From NCBI GenBank assembly GCA_025345505.1, contig JANVCC010000125.1, positions 1,315,819 through 1,379,818 on the forward strand: 64,000 bases of DNA, read 5' to 3'. Shown piece by piece: positions 36,301-46,618 of this stretch. The DNA comes from Todiramphus chloris collaris. Its lineage: Eukaryota > Chordata > Aves > Coraciiformes > Alcedinidae. Below the pieces are notes generated by a model that saw only the letters and a program-made list of their open reading frames with translations, did no database searches and had not been told where the DNA came from. Made by a program: the position numbers and the translations under genes. Positions within the stretch are counted from its first letter, which is position 1, and each line of letters opens with the position of its first letter.

Positions 36301-37379
36301 ATTAGTCTGCTAGCTGAAGTCTCTTATATTCCTCGTTTCAAAGAATATCAGTCACTCACATCCCACATTACTTTCATTCCACTCAGGCACAGCGTCCTTC
36401 TTCGTGCTATCACAGAGCATTAATTCAGTTGGAAATGCCAAACCACATAAGCAGAGTGAAACAGAATAGTGTTTACAACACTGTGAGGAACCTCATAATG
36501 TTTTATATTTCCTGCCTAAATTATATATATGTTTCCACTTCACATTTAAGCCTTGGCAGCCTCGGAATTCTGCTTAGCAAATCAGTTAAGAGCTCAGTTC
36601 ACGCTCTCGGGAGATGCTCGTGTAACTCCAAGCGAACCAGTCGGGTGTTGGAAGACAGCATCAGATCACAACTGCACAAGCCAAGGAACACAGCACACTT
36701 GACAAAAGCTGACTATTAAAGGCTATCAGAGAGGAAAGGAAAGATGTAATCTCGAACCTTAGGGGAACGCACACCATTTAGCTATCAGAGTCTCCCGGCT
36801 GCCTTGCTAACAGATGACAAGAGCTACAGATGGAAAAGGTGGGAGGGAGTTACATGGAAAGCTGTCCAGCTCTTCCACTTTCCAGGCTGTCAGCAGCTCT
36901 TCTCTGTTACTCTTTGTGAAGTTTTTTCAGTTTCCCTAGGAAGAATTGTTCATAGCTTTAATTACTCCGTTCCTAAGAAACAATATTGAAACAGAAAACA
37001 AAAACACTGGAGTTCTTCTCCGCTCCTGAATTCAGTAAGGACCATGTTATTGACTCCCATCAGCTTCACGGGGACCCTCAGAGTACAACTACAACAGGTC
37101 AGCACAATTTAGGGTCAGTTTCTTTCAGAGCTCTGCTATCCAAAGCTCAATTACAAGCCAGAGGGGCCCATCTTTTTCCAAGATCCATACACTTCCAAAC
37201 TGATGCCTGTTTCTCTGAGCTCCACCAGTGACATTTTGTCCAAGGCTGAAGCTCAACTATTCCCTCCGATCAACCTGTGCAACTGGGGGAATCTCACTAG
37301 AGCTAGATTTTAAATATGACATTGTTTTTCTTCCTTACCCTTTCCCTTCCTGTCTTCAAAAGCCAGTTATATGCAAACC
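33400..37379. other. Gene-free sequence with a possible ancient element
   Basis: No gene is identified. 33740-33900 contains a segment resembling the tail of an ancient vertebrate LINE or SINE (see 33775-33825) inside AT-rich unique DNA. The rest holds only short chance open frames. Confidence 0.45.
33775..33825 (+). repeat. Possible ancient LINE/SINE tail
   Basis: The string CGTGCAGTGCTTTGAAGAGG followed by TAAATAGCTGTAAGTGCTGG and then TAATTA resembles the 3' tail shared by old vertebrate LINEs and SINEs (GCGCTTTGAAGATGTAAAGC with a trailing TAAGTGCTAAGTATTATT). Such tails are often found in conserved regulatory DNA. The match is by eye and short. Confidence 0.3.
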
Positions 37380-37992
37380 TCGTGGCCAGGAAGGCCAGTG
37401 GCATCCTGGGGTGGATTAGAAGGGCTGTGATTACCAGGTCAAAGGAGGTTTTCTTCCCTGTCCACTCTGCCCTGGTGAGGCTGCATCTGGAATATTGTGT
37501 CCAATTCTGGGCCCCTCAGGTCAAGAAGGACAGGGAATGGCTCAAAAGAGTCCAGCGCAGAGCCATAGAGATGATGGAGGGAGTGGAGCATCTCCCTGCT
37601 GAGGAAAGGCTGAGGGAGCTGGGGCTCTGGAGCTTGGAGGAGAGGAGACTGAGGGGTGACCTCATTCATGTTTAGAAATATGGAAAGGGTGAGTGTCAGG
37701 AGGATGGAGCCAGGCTCTGCTGAGTGACATCCAGTGACAGGACAAGGGGCAATGGGTGCAGGCTGGAACACAGGATGTTCCATGGAAATGTAAGGAGAAA
37801 CTTCACGGTGAAAGTGAAAGAACACTGGGCCAGGCTGCCTAGGAAGGCTGTGGAGTCTCCTTCTCTGGAGACTTTCCAACCCCCCCTGGCTCTGTTCCTG
37901 TGTGACCTACTCTAGGTGACCCTTCTCTGGCAGGGGGGTTGGACGCGATGACCTTTCGAGGTCCCTTCCAACCCCAAACATTCTGTGATTCT
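37380..37992 (+). mobile_element. Longest CR1 LINE copy, sense
   Basis: About 610 bp of CR1. One frame is open through 37316-37675 and carries the ORF2 C-terminal motifs in order: [75 protein letters not shown]. It then hits a stop. The 3' untranslated region follows (TCTGGCAGGGGGGTTGGACG) and ends in ATTCTGTGATTCT. The open frame is the remnant of the retrotransposon and not a host gene; the catalytic part of the reverse transcriptase lies upstream and is absent. Confidence 0.96.
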
Positions 37993-40900
37993 CTTAACCA
38001 AACTGCAAAGAAAGTCATAAGGTTTGACAGAGACCTGAAGCCTAAGATAGTATCTCACCAAGGCCCTAAGTCTCCTGAGACTTCTGTAATAAATAAATGG
38101 CATCCTGTGAAACACAAATGAGCGTCACTGCGGCTGTGATTTCATGGTCCCAGTGGGGCACCGTGCCTGGCACAAGGCCAGCTTCGTAATTCAGCAACCA
38201 AGAGAGTGCACAAATGCACCTCGGGAGGAGGATCGATTTTAATGTAATCCCATCTACAAATCAAAAGGGACCGAGGGATTAACATTCACCAGGAAATGCC
38301 TGTTCAAAGTTGTCATAGCTTATTGATAAAGATTGCTTTGTTTTAATTAAGATACAAAATACCAATTGCGGGTCTAATTTTAGCTGCAAATAATTTGTTA
38401 TTTACGATGTGTCTGCCTGAATTGTGTTAACCTGCCCTAGAACGTTGGGGTTTTAACTAGATCAGCCAGCGTGGATTGGTTTTTCATCCTACAAGGAGAC
38501 CACACTCTCATGCTGTCTTCATCCTCCAGGCATGAGTTGACCAGAATTTCTAATTTTCCCAGCATGAGACACATTATTGGCCTCATGCTAAACCTAACTC
38601 ATGACTCCCCACCCCACCAGTCTCTCTTCACCCACAATCAATATCTAAAGGCATAGGTGGCCAAGACCCAGCAGCCGTAGGCGGCCAGGCAGGGGGCTTC
38701 ACTGCAGCAAGGAGTACCAAATCCTTTTCCCAGTTCCCTTCCTGCTGGGTTTTCCTCACTCAACAAAAACAGATGCAGAGTTTTGCTGCAAAATCAAACA
38801 CAACAGACCTCAGCCTCTCCGCAAGATCCTGGGGACAAGGGAGGATCCTCTGACATAATTTCGCCAAAACTTGGGCTCAGACCGAGTTCGAGAACTAACT
38901 TTTGCATCTGGAGTTTCTGCCCGCCACGGGCCACAGATGCAGATGCTTCCATCACGTTGAGCTTAAACACTGAAACTTGAATGTGCCGCATTCCTGTTCC
39001 AAATGCTGGTGTTCAAGGAGCTACTACATACAAGCAGTCAGACCCAGGCACAGAGACTAAATCCTACGCTGCATACACTAAAACACACAGTCTCACAGCC
39101 AGATCGATCCTCTGCTGATCTCTCACTTCGGACGGGTTGCTTTCAAGGTGTGATTTCGCTGAAAAGCTCAGGCTTGACTTCTTTGACAGGCACTTGGTTG
39201 CCTCCCTCTCCCTGCTGCAGAGCTGTCAGTCCAAACTCACCCCTGATCATTTCCCAGGCTTGCTGATAGGTCGTTATTCATACCTTGCCAGTACAAAGTA
39301 CGGGGCCTATTCTCCTCCCACCCACTTATTTGCAATCAGCTGGTGCAACTGTGACTCATCCGTTTCTAGCAGAGACTTCAGAGACCCATTCAAGGAGTTT
39401 ACCAGCTGATCTCACAGTAGCTGTAGCCTTCGTAATTAGTTGCGACCATTTAGAGAGGAACAGTTTTAAAGATTGCCATTTTCTTTCTCTTCTTCCCTTG
39501 GGTTAGAAGAAGATGGAGTCTTTCTATCAGACAGATGGCAGCAGAGATAAGAACGTGGTTCTATGCGGGAAGACGGGTCCTCTCCCCAGTACAGGGGGTC
39601 TGGATGCTTAGAATTCTATAGGAGAAGAGACAGGAAAGAAAGCCTCTTTCCTATGGAAAGGGAACACAGATTGGTTACAGGTTGGAAGGAGAGGAAAGGG
39701 AAGGTATGGAGACAGAAGCCAGTGAATGAAGGAAGAACGCAGATGATCCAGCTTCATCTACCAGAAAATACATCAATTTCAAGTCCCCCTAAAATGAAGG
39801 GGCTACAGGTTATCAGTAAAAATACGATGTTTCTTTCTGCATCACTTAGCTGCTTTCAGGCACTTGTTCAGTACTCAGAGCTGAACAAGTTTCCAGGGTG
39901 CAGAACCTATATTGTGCTTCCTGAGACAGACGCCAAGCCAATGGAGGGAAGGAGTTTAGCACCTCTTAAAAGACAAAGTACAAGGACAGACCCACCTCAA
40001 GATCATCCTTCACAAACTGGACAAAAGCGAGAAGAAAGAGATTTTGAGGGAAAAGCAGGAGCCAAAAGCAGGGCAGGTCAGCACAGCTTTCTGTCTTGGC
40101 TGATGGGGAGAAGGGTAAGAAGGAAAGCAAATACCTGGACTTACCAAGGAGAAACAGAAACGTGTCAGGTTCCTTCGCAGGGACAACAGAGATGAGGAGA
40201 GAGGAGCTGAGGGCAAGTCAGCAGGAGGCAATGGTCAGCCCACGTCCGTGAAACTGGAGACGAGCAGCCCAACTCTGTGAGATGCTGAAGCACCACTGAA
40301 GCCAGGACCTGTTCCCCTCAGGGAATTACGCCTGGGCAGAGGAGCATGAAGCAGTAATGGCACAACACAAAGCTACGGGATGATTTCCCTTGTTTCTGAG
40401 GCAATCTGTGGTATGAGGACAGGGAGACCAGAATGGGCCCAAGCATTACGAGCAGTTCATTCCATTGAGAGCTATTTCACATAACTCTGCCTCCGTCTTA
40501 TGCGTGACCTATGGGAGGTCATAGAAGATGCTGGCAAAGAGGGGAAAGACATGGGAATGAGCTGTGAAGGGGTGTTTGTAAGGTGGAAGAGAAAACAAAG
40601 AAAGAAAAATACCTACTGGAGCTTTGTTACTTTCAGCCTCCCCGTTTTAAACAAGCCAACATGAACGCTGTGGTTTTTAACAACTGCCTTTTACAGTCAC
40701 AGCTCCAAGGATAACAGCAAATATTAAATATAAAACCCTACAATGGCACAATGGGGATTTTTCTCGAGAAAGACACTGTTTTAATCTACTGTGGTAAAGC
40801 AAATGCATCTCCTTTGAGCCCTGAAGAAGGGATTGCTAATAATCAGTTTATTGTAGGACAACTTCACCGTGCAGACAGAAGAGAAAAAAACCCTGGTTTC

Positions 40901-41494
40901 CGTTTTGTTTTCTGTTGTCACCAGCTTCTTATTTCTGGGTATACACTAAGCCCTGGCATTCTGCAGTGCCTTTATATGCCCTCCCCTCCACTTTTAGTAT
41001 AGAGTTCACTCTTTTTCTTTCCTACGCATTGAATAAATGGAAATCTCATTTTTTGCAAAAAATAAATAGAAATTAAAAAAAAAAAAAGATATAAGAAAGT
41101 TAATAAACCGTTGGGGTTTTTTTTTAATAAAAAAAAGTCTTGCATAACATGTTACACAGCACCAAACCCAGGCTTTCTGAATGCTTACAACCAGGAAGGC
41201 ACTGCGACATTTAAAAAGTGAAGGAAAACACAGATAGCATTCTATCTCCTAAAGTCTAGTGTTATGTGCAGTATAATCTAACAACTTCAGCACTGGAATA
41301 ACAAAAGAAAACAAAACAAAAACCCACAAACATTTCTACATATAGAATGAGGGGTTATGACCCAAGAAGTAGATGTCAGAGTCCACGTTTTGACTTTAGA
41401 TGACTGGAGACAAATACGGGCATGCAGATAAGCAATAGCAAGCCCAACAACAGAGGTTTCAATAAAAAAGTAAAAGGAATCCTGGAATGACAAA
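37993..41494. other. Gene-free sequence with an AT-rich conserved-looking block
   Basis: No gene is recognised. 38260-38450 is AT-rich, repeat-free and dense in homeodomain-like TAAT cores. The longest non-repeat open frame of the window (39563-40195) lies here. An A-run occurs near 41075-41087. Confidence 0.45.
39563..40195 (+). other. Longest non-repeat open reading frame, probably chance
   Basis: An ATG-started frame of 210 codons, longer than any other outside CR1. The product is basic and polar (many K, R, Q, S, T, E) with no signal peptide, membrane segment or domain I recognise. The DNA is purine-rich and not CpG-enriched, and no clear promoter or polyadenylation signal is visible. 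In a bird genome an intronless gene of this kind would be unusual. I record it because of length only. Confidence 0.1.
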
Positions 41495-41640
41495 CTAGAC
41501 AAACCAGTCCATCTCTATGAGACAAACTGGCGAGATACAGACTGGCGGGGTGGTCTGCAAGGTGGGTAGGAAATGGGCTACCAGGCTGCACTCAGCGGGT
41601 GCTGATCAATGGTTTTTCCTCGGGGAGATTTTAAACTCCT
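41490..41640 (+). mobile_element. Fossil LINE reverse-transcriptase fragment (CR1-like)
   Basis: In the frame starting at 41560 the sequence reads RWVGNGLPGCTQRVLINGFS, which fits the region of CR1-type reverse transcriptase with the pattern W..N.L...QRV.I.G..SS, a little before the conserved GVPQGS motif. Only about 22 codons are clear. The flanks are too decayed to assign a subfamily. This is much older than the other copies and lies in the middle domain, a part not otherwise present in the window. Confidence 0.45.
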
Positions 41641-44600
41641 CCTGGAACTGCTATAAATTGGCTATAAAAATGAGGAGCGTTTTTCCCCTCTCTTCCATTT
41701 TATTTCTAAGCCTCGGCCTCTTGTTTTTTTTTGCTGGTTTTATTTGTTTGGTTTGTTGGTTTGGGTTTTTTTCTAGTTTTGGTTTTTGCAAGCTTCGTGG
41801 GTTTAAAATGCTTTTTAATCTACATTCAATGTATCACCTTTCCCTTCCACAGAATGTCATCTTCCTCTTACCTTTGTGGAAAGTAGGAGAGACACATGTA
41901 AATTGTGTCTGCTTTGATTATTCTAGGTACCCAGCAGTTAGTCCCAGAGAGCACTACTGCCCCTAGCTTGGCACAGAAACTGCCTTGATTTCACCAGGGG
42001 TGAAAACCCTGCCCCTTCCTAGGGGAACTTTTTTCCCATTAACTTCAGAGTCTCTGAGAATGTCAGCGCCTCACCCTTCAGCTAAGGGATTTTCTGCATT
42101 CCTAGCTGAAATGACATAGCTATTCCCACTCAAATCCAAAGCACAGGAAAGTCTTCCTATCAATAATGATTCTGGTCACCTGCTTCTGAAGCCACCTACT
42201 GATGAGGTGGGCTCCAGAGGGACAATGACCAGCTCAAAAGGCATCATTTCAGGAGATGCTACACTTCTGGTAAGATATTGTCATGGTTTGGAGAGCACGC
42301 CCATGGGACCTAGAGCAAGCGATGCTCTGACTGTGAGGGGGTGGGTGTTTGTGTTCAGACTCAAAATGAAAAACCTGTATATCCCACAAAATAGCATTTT
42401 TTGACAGAAACAAAAATATTTTGATGGATTTGGAACGCTGCGTTTCCGTGAATCAGCACGTTTCAGTTTTAAATCCAAATAGCCTTCTTTTTTTTTTTTT
42501 CCCTCATCCTGAAACAATTGCAATTTGAAATTTAAAAGCACATTTCAAAACAAAACAAACCCTGAGCTTTCCAATTGATTATGGAAAATTTATTTCCAGC
42601 CTTTTCCTAAAGCAAACTTTAGAAGACCAATACTTCCTACAGACTGACGTTAAATGGAAAAAGTTTTTAATTAACAAATATTTCACTGCGGCGGGGGGGA
42701 TTCATTCTTATGTTCAGAAATAATCCTCATTCCAGTTCTTATGCACCAAATAGTCTCTTTACTCACAGAGGACTTCATTTCCTGAGATAACCATATGTGT
42801 AGAAAGGTTTTCCAGAGGATCTCCCCTCAAGTGTTGAGAAATTTATTTAGAACTCAGCAAGGACAATGAAATATTTGGTGTGATTCTTCTTTCCATTCCA
42901 AATTTTTTCCAAAAATCTCCATTTCCAAAAAAATCACTTTTTTCCATTGTACATTACTTTGTATTCACCAACAGGGAATTTCATTTTCCTTCACACAGCT
43001 CTGTTCAAGTTTCCACAAGTCTCGCCGAAGCATAATAATTCTGCATCTTTTACCATCTTTATTACTTTGTTGATCATTAAATCAATGATCTGGAATAAAA
43101 GGATGTATTTAACACTGATTTGGGGCTTACAGTAGATTTGTTGAGACTTGACAAAGACTCATAAACAAAATGAGATAAACACTGTTCATGAAATGAAAAG
43201 GAAGGAGTTTCCATTCTTTCTCAGCAGTTCCAGAGTGGAAGAGACAAGATTTTTAATTAGTAGTTTAGGTTTCTGGTAAAAGCCAACCCACCTGACCTGC
43301 AAATCCTCCTGGAGCAACCATAAAAGTCAAGTGGACAGCAGTTGTGCAAGATCCCGTGCTGGATTGCACAATGGTGAAAGGAGAAGAAAACAAGCATTTA
43401 AATTCTCTTCTCAACACACTGTCAGCAACGTCCAGGACAAAACTTTCACATCCACCCTCCCAGGTTGACAGGTCTGCGTGGGAGGTGGGGGAAGACAGGC
43501 ATGGGTCTGGATTGTTTAGGGTTTTTTTTCCTCAGTTCTACACACCTCAGCTTTAGGTATTCATCCAACGTCATACTGCTGCCCTCCTTGACGTCAACCA
43601 GTCAGAAAGACTTGCTGTGAACAAGCCAGGAAAAAAGAAACAAACATCTGCAACCACATTAGAAGTTTATTCTCCAGAGTGATGAAAGGCAAAGTGCAGG
43701 TGAGAGTCCTGAAGAAGGCAGGAAGGACCAAGCCTGAGCACGGCTCATTGTGACTCTAATAGCAGCTATAGGAACAAGGCCTTAAGATGCAATTCTTCTC
43801 ATAAGATTGTTGATCTGCTTCCTACCAGACATACTTCATCCCTTTGGGAATCAACTTCCACATCCTGTCCTCTCCCAACACAGGAAGAGCTATTAAGGTA
43901 CAAAGAAGATGCTCACAACTAAAAGTGTTGTCTGCAAAGAACTGCTGGTGAATAATGGAAAATCCCTTCACCAAAATGTCCTTTTTTTTTTTTTTCTCTT
44001 AATGTGGAGCCACAATGTCTGCCAACACCCGAAACCTGCATATTTCTTTAAGAGAACCTGTGTGTTCCCATAAAGGCACCCACACAAAGCACTAAATTAT
44101 TCCTCCAAACAAAAGGTACTGCATATCTGAACCACTGCAGAGATGTTCTTAAGCTATCTCTGAACAAGCAGGGGCAAGAAAAGAGTGACTCTGCTTGGGC
44201 TAAAGGACCCCACCAAACAGGGGTGGATCCCAGGGGTGTCCTGGTGCACCTTGGCACCGGGTAAGGCATCTGTAGTGCCTCTGTTATCCAAGCTGACTCG
44301 TGGGATTCGCATCCTCAAAGCTCAAAAGCACTTCCAAGCACGCTACATTTTTTTCCAAATATGCCATCTATTCCTTGATTGCATCTTACCACTAAAATCC
44401 TTCAGTATACATAGTGTGAAGTAATGCTAGAGACTGTCTCACTGTTCTTTCACTGAGATAGTGCAGCAACCAGCCAGGAGTCCAAACTGGGACATCACAC
44501 AGAGGAAAGTGATAGCAGATCAGAGGAAAGGTGATCTCACTATGTGAAATACCAGCACGGACTGGAAACCTGAATGACAAAGGCAGGAGGCCTGCATATG

Positions 44601-45002
44601 ATCCCTCCTGTGAAAAAAAAATGATCACTATGCCACATACCATAGGAAACCTAAAGACAAGTGGCAAGGGCGTCTGAAGAAGAGGGACATGGCTTAGGAT
44701 GTCCGTGCTCTGTTCCATATTTTGACAGTAAATAAGACTGGATACACTTGGTAAAATGACAGGCATCTACAGTGTAAATGTTCCTCAACTATTTGTCCAG
44801 GTTCCTGTTTAAACAGCGAAGACAAAGTTTGAGCATGCTTTTTCTATCCTAAAATAGGCATTTTAAAACCACTGCCTGTGTAGTGCCTTAGGAATATCCG
44901 GGTTTCTGCCCCTTCCACAAAAAGAAAGCTGGTGGCTACTGTAGATGAACATGACTCCAGTGCAGATCACTAAAACAAAGCAAATTACATTCCACACATT
45001 AT
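41641..45002. other. Gene-free unique sequence
   Basis: No gene is recognised. It contains a G/T-rich low-complexity tract at 41725-41790 and T-runs near 42488-42500 and 43981-43995. Confidence 0.5.
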
Positions 45003-45303
45003 GGAATCACAGAATATTCAGGGTTGGAAGGGACCTTGAAAGATCATCTAATCCGGGACCTTGAAAGATCATCTAATCCATCCCCCCTGCCAGAGCAGGG
45101 TCACCTAGAGCAGGTAACACAGGAACAGGTCCAGGTGGGTTTGGAAAGTCTCCAGAGAAGGAGACTCCACAGCCTCTCTGGGCAGCCTGGGCCAGGCTCT
45201 GTCACCTTCACCATGAAAAAGTTTCTCCTTACATTTCCATGGCACCTCCTGTCTTCCAGCTTGCACCCGCTGCCCCTTGTCCCGTCACTGGACATCACCA
45301 GGA
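45003..45303 (-). mobile_element. CR1 LINE 3' end with 25-bp internal duplication, antisense
   Basis: An antisense CR1 3' region from GGAATCACAGAATATTCAGG through CACAGCCTCTCTGGGCAGCC to TGTCCCGTCACTGGACATCA. The segment 45030-45054 is exactly repeated at 45055-45079, a 25-bp tandem duplication close to the element's 3' end. Frames on both strands here are repeat-derived. Confidence 0.95.
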
Positions 45304-46588
45304 CATCATCCATTACCAGGATTTCATTAATTGTAAACACTCATGGGCCTGCATCTTCCCCTACATAAAGTAACAAAAGCTTTTCTTCAGGGAGATCCTT
45401 GCATAAAAAGGTGAGGGGAGATGAGCAGACTTCAACGCAGTCCAAAGGGCTTCGTGTGACCAGTGCCCAAAATCAAGGGGGACAGGAAGGAACATGACAT
45501 TCACCCTCTGTTCAGTGGTCTGGTGGCACAAACTAACATCTCACAGGATGAGATGAAGCCAATATCCCTCCAATTTGGTACCCACGCAACCACCAGAGGA
45601 AATATTCTCATCCAAGGCAAGTCTCTGCTCCACAGTGTGAGTCAATGGAGCCGCATCACCCCCAGACAGTTTAACACCAAAGATGGGATGAAGGCAGAAA
45701 AAAAGCACTGCTGCTGCTGAGACCATCATCCCTACCACAAATGCACTGTGGCTGAATAACCATGTCCATTTATAAAACGTATTAGAATGGTGACTACTCA
45801 TAACCAAGCTTCACTCCAGCACTCCCACTGTATAGCTCCTGGTATATACCGATTTTAGATCATGTGTCTGTCTGAAGACTAAGAAGTACTGTTCTTTCTA
45901 GCCAGAATAGGCTACAGGGATTCTGTTGCCAACCATAACATATAAAAGAACCTATAAAATTACAGTCACACACTAAGGCATATGTCTCACATTTAACTTA
46001 ATGTTTATCTTGTCAGGATATCCAGCTAGACCATGCCAACATTTTGTTTCATTCATGCTGCCTTCAAAATCATCTGTTGCCGAGGGAGGAAAAGGAAGGG
46101 GAAAGAAAAGAAAATGCAAAAGAATTATCCAAATATAAAATAAAAAGAAAAAAGAGACCAAAATTCAAGTCAGTCTCACAAGTGAGGCTCAAAAATGAAA
46201 GAGTTTTACAAAAGACTCCATCAGTACCAGCATTCACCTTTACTCCTCTCCCATGGATGGAAGTCATCCCCAATTTCATCTGGAAAACAAACAATGATTC
46301 TAAGATCTGTACTTTGCATATCTACAACAGGAAGAGGGCTCTTCAACTTCTGATAAGCCTTATCCCAACGAAAGATTTTTGCTGCTGAGGAAGACACCTT
46401 GACATGCTACGGACCTGGTATCAGCCATTTCTGAAGAAAACACTCTTGACAAAAATCACTTTCAGCGTAGACAGAAGCAAAAGAGTGAAATGGCAGCTAC
46501 TTCTTCCAAAATTATCTAAAATATCTGCGTTTCCTTCACATTAAGAAAAGTATTTCGTTATAAAAAAAAAAAAAAGCAGCTTACACAA

Positions 46589-46618
46589 CTAAATAATTCA
46601 TCGCAATGAATTATTTAG
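46589..46618. other. Perfect 13-bp inverted repeat with 4-base loop
   Basis: CTAAATAATTCAT is followed by the loop CGCA and then ATGAATTATTTAG, the exact reverse complement. The arms are AT-rich and contain TAAT and ATTA homeodomain-type cores. It could be a cruciform or hairpin, or a symmetrical protein-binding site. It is not part of a recognised repeat. Confidence 0.9.

Noticed and set aside
37316-37675. 119-codon open frame with reverse-transcriptase-like C-terminus as a host gene
   Set aside because: It is the end of CR1 ORF2, truncated at the left and followed directly by the CR1 untranslated region.
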